Positions 47,131 to 55,921 of a DNA stretch of 64,000 bases are shown here, in pieces; within the stretch, counting starts at the first letter, position 1, and the number at the start of each line of letters is the position of its first letter. The notes below the pieces were generated by a model. The model made no database searches and was not told the DNA's origin. It saw nothing but the letters and a program-made list of their open reading frames with translations. Location of the stretch: NCBI GenBank assembly GCA_021772895.1, contig JAJFLC010000015.1, forward strand, positions 1 to 64,000, written 5' to 3'. Position numbers and translations under genes: made by a program. Source of the stretch: Mariprofundaceae bacterium. Its GTDB lineage: Bacteria; Pseudomonadota; Zetaproteobacteria; Mariprofundales; Mariprofundaceae.

Positions 47131-47511
47131 TTCGACCCCTCTGCTTCAAAACCACGAAGCCATAAAACAAAAAAAGCGAGCCACGGCCCACTTTCAACGT
47201 TGCGAATCATAATTATCCGCCTGTAAATTGCAAGTCGGGTATGCCAAATACAGCATCAATCATCCTTCTCCTCTTATTTTATGAAACATGAAAAACATAT
47301 AGGAGAGAGATGTTTCATTTTCGTGTATCAGAAAACCGTCAAAACTATCTATGGCTCTTTCAACCACCCATTACTTTAATTTTGATGTATCCATGTGTTT
47401 TTTTAGTGCAGGCGACTAAGGATATTCCAGCTTTTCCAGAGCACCCCTAAGAAACTAAATCAAGCAGACTATGAAGCTTTTTTTTAAGCCCGTTCGTTGC
47501 TGAGTAAATAC
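47131..47511. other. 381-base spacer between rimP and a hybrid kinase
   Basis: Should carry the rimP operon promoter at its left side. A short plus-strand open frame (47310-47450) with a good ribosome site is described separately. No transposon end, tRNA or strong terminator is visible; a T8 run at 47471-47478 has no convincing stem before it. Confidence 0.4.
47310..47450 (+). CDS. possible small hydrophobic peptide (46 residues)
   Basis: ATG at 47310 follows TAGGAGAGAG, a near-ideal ribosome site. The predicted peptide has a basic N-terminus, a hydrophobic run (ITLILMYPCVFLVQA, about 21-35) and an acidic/prolyl tail, like a small membrane peptide or a secreted one with a signal sequence. 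No homologue is known to me, and a reading frame of this length can occur by chance. Confidence 0.3.
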   Translation: MFHFRVSENRQNYLWLFQPPITLILMYPCVFLVQATKDIPAFPEHP

Positions 47512-49233
47512 TTACCGGGACGGGCCAGTAAGAAGTGACGTACGAATTTCGCGACTCAATTCAGATAGATTTATTGGTTTTTTAACAAGCTTAATTGTAT
47601 CACATTGAAGTTTAAGTTGAACGTCATCAAGCGAATCTTCCGTGATTAAAATAATAGCAAGTTGAGGCCTTATCTCTCTCATTTTGTATAAAATTTCAGA
47701 ATCAGATGTTTCTGACATGGCAAAACCTGAAAGCACAAGATTGATTTCATCCAGATTTTCCCGAAACAGGTCTATTGCCTGCTCACGATCAGTTGCTAAA
47801 AGAACATGGTACCCAAGGTTGCTTAATATCTGTGAAATGATATCGCGAATAATAGGATTATCATCCACAAGCAAAATTGTTGCATTCACTTCAGAGGTGT
47901 GAATTATTTGCTCAAAAGGCACATCGTAGTCTATCTCTTCTACCAGTGGAAAGCAGATAGTAAACGTGGTTTCTTTATTTTTTTCACTCTTCACCTGAAT
48001 ATCACCATCATGACTTTTCACCGTTCCATAGACTGTGGACAATCCAAGGCCGGTTCCTTGCCCTACCTCCTTTGTGGTGAAAAAAGGATCATATATTTTC
48101 TCCAAATGTTGTTTTGCAATCCCGGCCCCGGAATCTTCCACGATCAAATGCGCTGCATGAGAGGCACAAATATCGCAAGTTTTCGAATAAGTATGTGCTT
48201 CGACCTTTTTTTTACCCAAAGTGATACGAATAGTTTTTTCTTTTTTATCTCGCAAAGCATCCCGCGCATTATTTATTAAATTTAATAATAATTGCTGCAA
48301 TTCATTGGCATTGCCAAATACAAATAGCTCTTCATCAGTGATATCAGTGATAACTGTAATATCATCAGGCAACCCGAAACAAGCCAACTTTACCGTTTTT
48401 TTATAAAGCGCTGAAAGAGACAGGCTGCTTCTTTCCACACTATCATCGCTTGAAAAAACAAGAAGCTGGGAGATCATATCTATCGCACGATGTCCAATTG
48501 CCTGAATATCATCCAAATGCTTCATAGCTTTATTCGAACCCGGATCAATACTTGCCAAATAAACTTTGCCCAACATGCCTGTAAACATGCTGTTAAAATT
48601 ATGTGCTATCCCGCCTACCAATGTTCCGATGGCTTCCATTTTTTGTGCATTAACATACTTCTTTTGTAATAGTTGTAATTCTTTATTGGCTTTCTCCAGC
48701 TTATTGTTTCGCTCTTCTGCCAGATCAAATAACCGGGCATTCTCAATCACAAGGGGATTAAGTGTGTTTTCACTGTCATCTTTATCAGCAATCACCTCAA
48801 TGGATGAAACCTCTCGAGAGCTTTCAGAGAAATATTTTTCTTTAAGTTTAAGGGTTTTACCATACTTATCAGCAACATAAATTGCACTGGCATTGAGCGG
48901 GCATGATAAAAACGGATTGTTAGAAAATTTTTGCAGCTTTGCATAAGCATCCCGACCATACAAATCATGCCACAATATTTTCTCACCAATATCGGTCTCT
49001 TCCACATCGATGGAAGATGCAAACCCATTATTTACAAAAAACGTAATGACTGATTTAACATCTTCCAGGTTGCCCTGCTCTTTAAGTTTATAACCTTCAT
49101 TTGCAAGGTATTCAATGATTTCCCGGCCAACGTCTTTTAAGATTATTTCCTGATCAAAAATATTATATTTTGCCAGTGTTTTACCATAACTGAAAAGAAC
49201 AGCTTCATACAATGCTTCTTTAAATGGTTTCAT
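47512..49233 (-). CDS. cytoplasmic hybrid histidine kinase with degenerate receiver
   Basis: 573 residues, no membrane helix. The N-terminal about 165 residues form an unrecognised sensor domain, followed by a coiled coil, the H box GGIAHNFN (His211), N box [16 protein letters not shown] boxes DSGAGI and [11 protein letters not shown], and a C-terminal receiver. A CDIC pair lies between the N and G1 boxes. In the receiver the acidic pair (LLVDDN) and Lys (LVKKP) are present, but the phosphoacceptor Asp is replaced: the segment reads [11 protein letters not shown] where relatives have DLVLTDVVMPG. It is divergent from the cNMP-domain gene. Confidence 0.9.
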   Translation of the reverse strand: MKPFKEALYEAVLFSYGKTLAKYNIFDQEIILKDVGREIIEYLANEGYKLKEQGNLEDVKSVITFFVNNGFASSIDVEETDIGEKILWHDLYGRDAYAKLQKFSNNPFLSCPLNASAIYVADKYGKTLKLKEKYFSESSREVSSIEVIADKDDSENTLNPLVIENARLFDLAEERNNKLEKANKELQLLQKKYVNAQKMEAIGTLVGGIAHNFNSMFTGMLGKVYLASIDPGSNKAMKHLDDIQAIGHRAIDMISQLLVFSSDDSVERSSLSLSALYKKTVKLACFGLPDDITVITDITDEELFVFGNANELQQLLLNLINNARDALRDKKEKTIRITLGKKKVEAHTYSKTCDICASHAAHLIVEDSGAGIAKQHLEKIYDPFFTTKEVGQGTGLGLSTVYGTVKSHDGDIQVKSEKNKETTFTICFPLVEEIDYDVPFEQIIHTSEVNATILLVDDNPIIRDIISQILSNLGYHVLLATDREQAIDLFRENLDEINLVLSGFAMSETSDSEILYKMREIRPQLAIILITEDSLDDVQLKLQCDTIKLVKKPINLSELSREIRTSLLTGPSR

Positions 49234-49450
49234 ATATTATTGATCTGTTTGATAAACATAAGTTCTTTATCGGTAAAAAACATCCGGAAATAAATAAAAT
49301 CAGTTTTTTTCAATTTATTTTAAAACATGCCGATATATCATCATACGCTTTCTAAGTTTTTGTTTCGGAAGTTTCATCTGAGAATGAAAAACATAAATAA
49401 TAAATTTGGTCTAATCTATGAAGAGAAGAATAGAGGAAGGAATATACTCA

Positions 49451-50518
49451 GTGGACAAAACTCAAACCAAAGAGCTGGAACATAAAGAAGTACTCTATCG
49501 TCAAATGGCTGACCTTTACCCTACAGAGCCAGAATACCTTCGGCGCCTCATCGAACTGCTATTGCAGTTGGACAAAGAACAGGAAGCCGTCAACAAGATG
49601 CGCCAGCTTGAAAAGCTTTATCAAAAACATGGTCTGAAAGATGTTGCAAAATCTTTAAAAGACCTGCGACAAAATATTTCTGACAATACAGATGATCTCA
49701 ATGCCACACTAAACCCGTTTCTTTCCAATATTAAACCCGAAGCACTGCATATGTTAATGCGTGGCGCCAAGCGCATTCAGCTCTCCGAAGGTGAAACACT
49801 TATCAAACAAGGTGATCATGACGATGGCATATATATTGTTCTCGGCGGTGAACTGGCCGTACTTGTGCTTTATCGAAAGCGTAAAAGCCCAACCATGATT
49901 CACATGCTCAAAGAAGGAGAGATTGTTGGTGAAATTGCGTTTCTTGAAGGCTCCGTACGCAATGCAAGCATTATTGCCAATACAAATGCATCCGTATTAA
50001 AACTCATGCACAAACGTATTCTTCAATGTCTGTTGAAATTTCCTGAAGTTGGTGATTCATTGCGCCATGAAAGTGAATTTCGTAAACAACTAACCGCCAT
50101 TAATGGTAATAGAATGCTGACAATGCTTCCTGATGAAGCTAAAGATCATCTGGCAGTGCATGCCAAGACGATTCATTACCCTGCCTTTTCGGTCATCTCC
50201 CGCTCAAAGAAAAATTTACCATGGATGGGCATCATGATTTCCGGTCTGGTGCGTATTGTTGCAGAAGATCGTTTGGGCCAAAGTCATCTGCTTGAACCCA
50301 TCAAGTCCGGCGATACCATTGCTGACATCGCTGCATTGCGTGAAGAAGCCATCGCAGCCGACATGATCACAGTCAATGACTCCGTCATCCTGCAAATTCC
50401 GGTTGAAATATTCAGAGAAGTCATGGACGCTAATCCGAGAATTAAAAATCGCCTGATTGAAAGTGCTGCGGAGCGGATTGCACATACCATGGTCTTCATT
50501 CAGAATAATAAAAGCTAA
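49451..50518 (+). CDS. protein with two cyclic-nucleotide-binding-type domains
   Basis: 355 residues if started at GTG 49451, which has GAGGAAGG ahead; an in-frame ATG at 49418 lacks a ribosome site. N-terminal TPR-like helices (about 10-70), then a cNMP-binding-type beta roll (IKPEALHMLMRGAKRIQLSEG onward) with cassette GEIAFLEGSVRNASI, and a second degenerate roll to the C-terminus. In CRP-type cassettes Arg is followed by Ser/Thr; here it is Asn, so cAMP binding is uncertain. No DNA-binding domain. It may adapt proteins to a cyclic nucleotide signal or be a structural relative. Confidence 0.82.
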   Translation: MDKTQTKELEHKEVLYRQMADLYPTEPEYLRRLIELLLQLDKEQEAVNKMRQLEKLYQKHGLKDVAKSLKDLRQNISDNTDDLNATLNPFLSNIKPEALHMLMRGAKRIQLSEGETLIKQGDHDDGIYIVLGGELAVLVLYRKRKSPTMIHMLKEGEIVGEIAFLEGSVRNASIIANTNASVLKLMHKRILQCLLKFPEVGDSLRHESEFRKQLTAINGNRMLTMLPDEAKDHLAVHAKTIHYPAFSVISRSKKNLPWMGIMISGLVRIVAEDRLGQSHLLEPIKSGDTIADIAALREEAIAADMITVNDSVILQIPVEIFREVMDANPRIKNRLIESAAERIAHTMVFIQNNKS

Positions 50519-50545
50519 GGATGCTCTGAAAAAGTCAGAATATCC
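50519..50545. terminator. hairpin between convergent cNMP-domain and OlsF genes
   Basis: GGATGCTCTGA (50519-50529) pairs with TCAGAATATCC (50535-50545) with one mismatch and one wobble, beginning at the base after the TAA stop. No T run follows on either strand, so termination strength is unclear. The 15-base start of this hairpin recurs almost exactly at 60798-60812. Confidence 0.5.
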
Positions 50546-50556
50546 ATGTAGACCTA

Positions 50557-52284
50557 TTAAACGGCCTCTATATATCGCTGTCGCTTAGAAGCCTTTATAC
50601 AACGCGTATCAACAATCAAATAACCATCGATACAATCACTGAAGGCCTTATCAAGACCAAAATCAGAAAAGCACACACCACCCTTTTCACAAAGCTCTCC
50701 GTACTGCTTAAACAGCGTCGGCACCGTTACATCCAATGCTTTTAGATAACTACGCAGCTTTTTGAAGTTTTCAGCATAATCATCACCGTTAAAGCAGGCC
50801 TCCATTTCAGCCAACGTCAGATTGGAGAGGCGATAAGGAACCAAAGCACTCATCCACTTTTCATCAGCTGCAAAATATTTGAGATAAAAATAGGCAAGCG
50901 CATCTCTGGCTGCTTTGGGATAAGCATGACTGATACTGACAGGCCCATACATGTAACGCACTTCAGGATGATGTTTAAGATACGCACCGATCCCCTGCCA
51001 TAAATAATCAAGAGCTCGGCTACCCCAATAACGCGGTTGCACAAAGCTACGACCAAGCTCAATCGCATGCGGCAAAACTTCATCACAAAAAGGTGCGGAA
51101 AACTTACATAACTCTTTCATATACAAGCCTGATATGCCCTGCTGATCAATAATATAACCACACTCACCCACACGATAAGCACCAACAACTTCAAGGTCCG
51201 CATCATCCCAGAGCACAATATGCCTGTAGTGCGAATCAAAACGATCCATATCCCGTTTATCGCCCGTACCCTCTTCGACCTTGCGAAAGGTATATTCCCG
51301 CAGCCGTCCTACCTCTCGAATCAACACCGGAGCGATAGCATAACCAGTCAGATAAATAGCTTTTCCATCCGCTGTCTGCCCAATCAGTTCAGACTGTTTT
51401 AATTCCTGACGAATCAGTTGCCTGCTCTCCGGGCGCGCGACACACTTTTCAGTAGCATAAATCCCCGGCTTCCCGTGAGCGATGCGGTAGAGATGTTTAC
51501 GAAACATTTTGGTCTGCTGATTCAACGACAAATCCGAACGCGCCAATACACGTTCACTCACCAATTCACCTACCGTGATTTTCAACCTGGCCTTCTGTGC
51601 CTTGAGCATCTCATAGGGTAACAACATGGTACTAAATGGCTTGTATAGCATTGATATGATATAAAACAGAATACTATTTCTGGCCTTGATATGAACGGGT
51701 AAAATTGGCGTCTGATTACGTTTGGCCATCTTAAGAAAACCGCTTTTCCAATGTTGATCGCGCACCCCCCATGGTCGAAAGCGGGAAACCTCTCCAGCTG
51801 GAAAAACAATCACCGCCTCATCATGTGCCAAAGCGTTCTCAATTTGTCTGAAACTATTACGCGATATTTTCCCGGACATATTATCGACAGGAATCAGCAT
51901 TTCCTGCATCTGAGGTGTGTCCATCAGAAAAGCGTTGGCCAGAATTTTCACCTTGCCACCTTGTCGCATCTGACTCACAAGTTGGATCAGTGCAAAAGAA
52001 TCAATTGCCCCCATCGGATGGTTGGCGATGATGATCACCTTACCCATGGCAGGAATGTTCTCCAGCTCCTTTTGATTGGCCGAATACGATACATCAAGCT
52101 TGTCGAGCACAGCATCAACAAATGCGATTCCTGCTTGATGATGCGACTGTAAAAATGCATTCACCTGCTTCTCATGTGACAACAATTTAAGCAAAGAAAA
52201 CGCAGGGCGTGTGATAAAATCCGGGTAACTTATAAGTGCTGGATAATTGGTTCTGATAGCTGATTCAAAATTCAACATCGGCAA
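50557..52284 (-). CDS. bifunctional ornithine-lipid-type acyltransferase (OlsF-like)
   Basis: 575 residues with two acyltransferase domains. The N-terminal PlsC-like domain (about 70-260) has ANHPMGAIDSF with catalytic His89 and Asp95 and FPAGEVSRF; the C-terminal GNAT/OlsB-like domain (about 300-560) has VVGAYRVGECG, LYMKELCKFS, ELGRSFVQPRYWGSRALDYLWQGIGAYL and MYGPVSIS. In OlsF of Serratia both steps of ornithine lipid synthesis are done by such a fusion (family knowledge). It would make phosphate-free membrane lipids. Amino-acid specificity cannot be seen. No PhoB box was identified. Confidence 0.85.
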   Translation of the reverse strand: MPMLNFESAIRTNYPALISYPDFITRPAFSLLKLLSHEKQVNAFLQSHHQAGIAFVDAVLDKLDVSYSANQKELENIPAMGKVIIIANHPMGAIDSFALIQLVSQMRQGGKVKILANAFLMDTPQMQEMLIPVDNMSGKISRNSFRQIENALAHDEAVIVFPAGEVSRFRPWGVRDQHWKSGFLKMAKRNQTPILPVHIKARNSILFYIISMLYKPFSTMLLPYEMLKAQKARLKITVGELVSERVLARSDLSLNQQTKMFRKHLYRIAHGKPGIYATEKCVARPESRQLIRQELKQSELIGQTADGKAIYLTGYAIAPVLIREVGRLREYTFRKVEEGTGDKRDMDRFDSHYRHIVLWDDADLEVVGAYRVGECGYIIDQQGISGLYMKELCKFSAPFCDEVLPHAIELGRSFVQPRYWGSRALDYLWQGIGAYLKHHPEVRYMYGPVSISHAYPKAARDALAYFYLKYFAADEKWMSALVPYRLSNLTLAEMEACFNGDDYAENFKKLRSYLKALDVTVPTLFKQYGELCEKGGVCFSDFGLDKAFSDCIDGYLIVDTRCIKASKRQRYIEAV

Positions 52285-52352
52285 CCTCCATGGTTCACAT
52301 GCAAGCTGCCATTGAACTATGACAAGACCATGTCAGTTATTTTGAATAACAT

Positions 52353-52385
52353 AAAAAGGCCTGCGAAAAATCACAGGCCTTTTTT
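52353..52385 (-). terminator. rho-independent terminator after the SDR gene
   Basis: AAAAAGGCCTG (52353-52363) pairs perfectly with CAGGCCTTTTT (52374-52384). On the minus strand the stem is followed by T residues. It lies 62 bases after the SDR stop, and separates that operon from olsF-like transcription, which starts to its left. Confidence 0.9.
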
Positions 52386-52447
52386 AGATCATTCAATCAA
52401 GCGCTCAACAGTTTTACGTTCAAAATTGCGAGTATAAGCTATCGAAT

Positions 52448-53368
52448 TCACATCACGGGTTCAGCCACTTCTGTGACGGGTGCATTTACCACCGCATTAG
52501 GGTCCATTGCCAGCATCTCCATGCCTTCAAGTACACCGCGCTGGAATGGTGCGACAGCGTCATTAAGTCCTGATACACCAAAATCTGTGCCCGAGGTTGT
52601 ACGCAATGGGCGCTGACCGTAAGGGGTATCAATCAATTTAGCGATATCGTCAGCAACAATTTTCGGGTTACAGTTTTCATCATTCTGCATCATTTCATTG
52701 AAGCCATTGGCCATTTGATCCGGTGCATCAAGCAAAGCACCATAAGATGAGAGTCCCGCTGTATCCGCAGGTCTAAGTGAGTTATCCATAAAAGCGGTAG
52801 CAAACGGGCCGGGTTCGATGAGAATGGAGTCAACACCATGGCTGGAAAGTTCATAGCGGTATGTTTCCGCCAGTGCTTCAACCGCAAATTTACTGGCATT
52901 GTAGATGCCAAAAAATGGAACAATGACCCTTCCGACAACCGAGCTGATATGGATAAGCAGGCCCGATTTCTGTTTTCGCATATATGGCAAAACAGCAAGG
53001 TTCATGCGTGCAACAGCAAAAAAGTTTACATCCATCTGCGTTTGCAGTTCTGTGATGGAAAGGCTCTCCATCAGTCCGAAATAGCCATTACCGGCATTAT
53101 TAATCAATACATCGATTCGGCCTTGCTCGGCAATGATCTGATTCACTGCAGAGGTGGTGGATGCATCGTTGGTAACATCGAGTTCGATGACGTGCACGTT
53201 ATCACCCAGCGCTGTAAGTTCTTTGGCATGTGCGGCATGGCGTCCGCTGGGGTCACGCATCGAGGCGTAAACAATATGATCCTGTTGTGCCAATGTTTCT
53301 GCGGTCGCTCGCCCAAGACCGGTTGCTGCTCCTGTAATCAATGTAACGTTTTGTTTTGTATGAGTCAT
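52448..53368 (-). CDS. short-chain dehydrogenase/reductase
   Basis: 306 residues from MTHTKQNVTLITG, with AAGGAG ahead of the ATG. TGAATGLG (cofactor loop), NNAG and catalytic YNASK are all visible; Arg in ASMRD after the second strand favours NADPH. The C-terminal part is longer than the simplest SDRs and polar. Substrate unknown. It lies 97 bases downstream of a TetR-type regulator on the same strand and should be controlled by it. Confidence 0.92.
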   Translation of the reverse strand: MTHTKQNVTLITGAATGLGRATAETLAQQDHIVYASMRDPSGRHAAHAKELTALGDNVHVIELDVTNDASTTSAVNQIIAEQGRIDVLINNAGNGYFGLMESLSITELQTQMDVNFFAVARMNLAVLPYMRKQKSGLLIHISSVVGRVIVPFFGIYNASKFAVEALAETYRYELSSHGVDSILIEPGPFATAFMDNSLRPADTAGLSSYGALLDAPDQMANGFNEMMQNDENCNPKIVADDIAKLIDTPYGQRPLRTTSGTDFGVSGLNDAVAPFQRGVLEGMEMLAMDPNAVVNAPVTEVAEPVM

Positions 53369-53465
53369 TCTTTTCTCCTTCGTGGTTAACATTGTGTACT
53401 GTTTTAAATGGCGTGTCAGACCGTCAAATCATCATGAAATCAAACTTCCAAAGTATGAGCACAAG

Positions 53466-54053
53466 TCAGGACACCAAAATAGTTCCAAACACCATGGCAA
53501 CATAATTGCGCAACGGCTGAACATTGCCCTCCACTTTCATGTGCAGCAGTGCCCCCTCCCATCCATTGAAGAGGAACTCAGCCATAGCTTTTGTATCGAT
53601 TGTTTGAGATATCTCTTTGTAGGTTTGTGCCGCTTCAAGCGTAGTTGCGATATCACCTTTTGAATGTTGCATAGCATGCTGAAGTATCTTCTGAAATGTA
53701 CTGTTCTGGTCTGCCATCTCCTGTGCAAAGTTGCCAACCATGCAACCGCCTTTACAGCCGTGCTCTTTGTTAAAGTATGTGATTTTTGACTCAAAAAAGT
53801 TTCGAAGTTTCGCCAGTGGTGTACACGTTTCATCATTGAAAATTGCATCGGAAACTGCTTTTGATTTTTGCATGTAGTTTTCCAGCACCTCTCGGCCAAA
53901 TGTCTCTTTGTTTTCAAAGAAGTGGTAAAAGGAACCTTTGGGCACCCCGGCAGCCGTTACAACTTCCTGTATTCCAGTGTGGTTGTAACCCTTCTCCAGG
54001 ATGATGGCCTCTCCAGCCTCAAGTAGGATTTCTTTGGTTGATTTTCCATTCAT
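53466..54053 (-). CDS. TetR/AcrR-family transcriptional regulator
   Basis: 195 residues. N-terminal helix-turn-helix (TGIQEVVTAAGVPKGSFYHFFENKE, about 26-50). The ligand domain contains HGCKGGCMVGNFAQE with Cys100 and Cys104, the position where NemR-type regulators have a reactive Cys in a GCLLGN-like motif (family knowledge), so it may sense electrophiles or oxidants. It precedes the SDR gene and has an operator-like palindrome 12-27 bases before its start codon, consistent with autoregulation of a two-gene operon. Confidence 0.93.
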   Translation of the reverse strand: MNGKSTKEILLEAGEAIILEKGYNHTGIQEVVTAAGVPKGSFYHFFENKETFGREVLENYMQKSKAVSDAIFNDETCTPLAKLRNFFESKITYFNKEHGCKGGCMVGNFAQEMADQNSTFQKILQHAMQHSKGDIATTLEAAQTYKEISQTIDTKAMAEFLFNGWEGALLHMKVEGNVQPLRNYVAMVFGTILVS

Positions 54054-54064
54054 GCGGTGAACAA

Positions 54065-54080
54065 TAGACCGGTCGTCTAG
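54065..54080. promoter_or_regulatory. putative TetR-type operator
   Basis: TAGACCGGTCGTCTAG contains arms TAGAC and GTCTA around CGGTC, and an inner palindrome GACCGGTC. It sits 12 bases upstream of the regulator's start codon, where binding would block transcription. A similar half-site (AGACCGTC) is in the gap before the SDR gene near 53430. Confidence 0.65.
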
Positions 54081-54426
54081 TAGCTGTCAAGTGCTGTCAT
54101 CTACATTCAAGAAAGTGTCGCCCATGCAAGTTATGACAAGAGATCGACAGATATAAAAAGGAGTGGTATAGAAGTGTGTACTTGGCTTCGATATCACTTA
54201 GACATCAAAATATTTTTTTCCCTATGATGGAAGGAAAGCTTTAAGTATAACCTTTTATTTCATGACGAACTGGCACACTAATAAGTCAGTCAGATCTATT
54301 TTCATTGATAGCGCATTATATTTCACGATGCGGTTGTCGTATCACTTCCAACTCTTGAAAATGCACCTGCAATAAAACTTAGTGTCCAGCCTCCTCAGGG
54401 GTTTCTACTTTAAATAGTATGCGAAT
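54081..54426. other. 346-base non-coding gap
   Basis: Lies between the TetR gene and the 3' end of the HD-GYP gene; both are on the minus strand. It should include the TetR/SDR promoter just right of the operator. The remainder is A+T-rich; I see no open frame, hairpin terminator or repeat that I can support. Confidence 0.4.
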
Positions 54427-55509
54427 TTACACTTCATTTTCCAGTGCGTGTTCCTGAAAAATACGCTCGAACTCGTCACCACATTGCTTAAATGCAGCGC
54501 GAACCATGGGGTCAAAATGCTTGGGATCAGTCCGACCATCACCATTCAGAATAATGTTCATGGATACCTGATGGGTAAATGGTCTTTTGTAAGGACGTTT
54601 ACTGCGTAAAGCGTCGTAGACATCACAAATACACATAATACGTGCTGGAAGTGGGATATCATGCTGGCTAAGTCCTTTAGGATAGCCTGATCCATCCCAG
54701 CGCTCATGATGACATTCGGCGATTTCCCGTCCCATGCGAATAAGCGGTGCATCTGAAAGTGATAACATGTGCCCGCCAATCTCAGGATGTTTTCGCATGA
54801 TTTTCCATTCATCCTCATCAAGAGGTCCTTCTTTAAATAAAATATGATCCGGAATACCGATTTTACCAATATCATGGAGGCTGCTGGCGTGAAACATAAG
54901 ATTGCAATAATCGTGGTCTTTTTCCAGGGCCTGGCATAACGCATGGGTATAATAGCTAATGCGTTGCACATGGGCACCGGTTTCATCATCACGATATTCA
55001 GCCACTTTTCCTAAAATACCAACCGTATTCACCAACGATTCCTGCACCTCTTTGGTGCGTTCTCCGACTTTTATATTAAGCTCTTCTTTATGATTCCTCA
55101 GTATATCATTGGCTCTTTTAAGCCGGATCATATTGCGCACTCGAATTTGCAATTCATTGGTATCAATGGGTTTGTTTAAAAACTCTTCGGCACCATTGGA
55201 CAAGGCCCGAATAAGTGATCTTTTATCATCCAGTGCAGTGACGATAATAATGGGTATTTCAGCTGTTTCCGGGTCGTTCTTCAGCTGGGAAGCCACCTGA
55301 AAGCCATCCATATCAGGCATCATTAAATCAAGTAAAATAACATCAGGATCAATGGTTTGAATGAGCGATAATGCGCTTTTCCCGGAAGATGCAGAACAGC
55401 ATTCATAGTCTTCAGCTTCCAGCCATTTTGTGAAGATACGGCGGTTTTTCTCCTCATCATCTACAATGAGAATGGTAGCCTTTTCCTTATCTATTAAATT
55501 TTCTGACAT
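54427..55509 (-). CDS. response regulator with HD-GYP c-di-GMP phosphodiesterase domain
   Basis: 360 residues. Receiver domain (about 10-130) with phosphoacceptor Asp61 (ILLDLMMPD) and Lys in FLNKPID; a helical linker; then an HD-GYP domain with HDIGKIGIP at 212-220 and HHERWDGSGYP at 267-277, all key metal and substrate residues present. It should hydrolyse c-di-GMP when phosphorylated, like RpfG. It is the last of three minus-strand signalling genes; the gap to the stand-alone receiver gene is 46 bases, so the giant hybrid kinase upstream is a probable partner. Confidence 0.95.
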   Translation of the reverse strand: MSENLIDKEKATILIVDDEEKNRRIFTKWLEAEDYECCSASSGKSALSLIQTIDPDVILLDLMMPDMDGFQVASQLKNDPETAEIPIIIVTALDDKRSLIRALSNGAEEFLNKPIDTNELQIRVRNMIRLKRANDILRNHKEELNIKVGERTKEVQESLVNTVGILGKVAEYRDDETGAHVQRISYYTHALCQALEKDHDYCNLMFHASSLHDIGKIGIPDHILFKEGPLDEDEWKIMRKHPEIGGHMLSLSDAPLIRMGREIAECHHERWDGSGYPKGLSQHDIPLPARIMCICDVYDALRSKRPYKRPFTHQVSMNIILNGDGRTDPKHFDPMVRAAFKQCGDEFERIFQEHALENEV

Positions 55510-55555
55510 AATAAATTTCCTGATTCGAACTGATTAATCGCGTATATTAAATTTA

Positions 55556-55921
55556 TTAGCATGGAAGATGTTCCAAAATTGTTTTTAATAGTTGCTGATA
55601 GCTAACAGGCTTGCTTAAGTAGGCATCGCAGCCTGCTTCAAGCACTTTTCGTTCGTCGCCAATCATGGCTGAAGCCGTTAAAGCGATAATCGGAATGTGA
55701 GAAAACTCTTTATTGGATTTGAGAATTTGCGTGGCTTCTAAGCCATCCATACCCGGCAGCTGTATATCCATAAGGATAAGATCAGGATGCTTCTCCTCTA
55801 TAAGCGCGATGCCTTGCTCGGCATCAACAGCCACAACTGTTTCATAATCATGCTTGTGAAGAATACTACAAACCAATCGCATATTAACAGGATTGTCTTC
55901 AATGATAGCAATAAGTGTCAT
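55556..55921 (-). CDS. single-domain response regulator (DivK/CheY-like)
   Basis: 121 residues forming only a receiver: acidic pair in AIIEDN, phosphoacceptor Asp52 (LILMDIQLPGMDG), Thr/Ser in ALTASAM and Lys in LSKPVS. No output domain, so it relays phosphate or acts by protein contact. It overlaps the hybrid kinase gene by 4 bases (ATGA), which strongly suggests a dedicated pair. Confidence 0.94.
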   Translation of the reverse strand: MTLIAIIEDNPVNMRLVCSILHKHDYETVVAVDAEQGIALIEEKHPDLILMDIQLPGMDGLEATQILKSNKEFSHIPIIALTASAMIGDERKVLEAGCDAYLSKPVSYQQLLKTILEHLPC

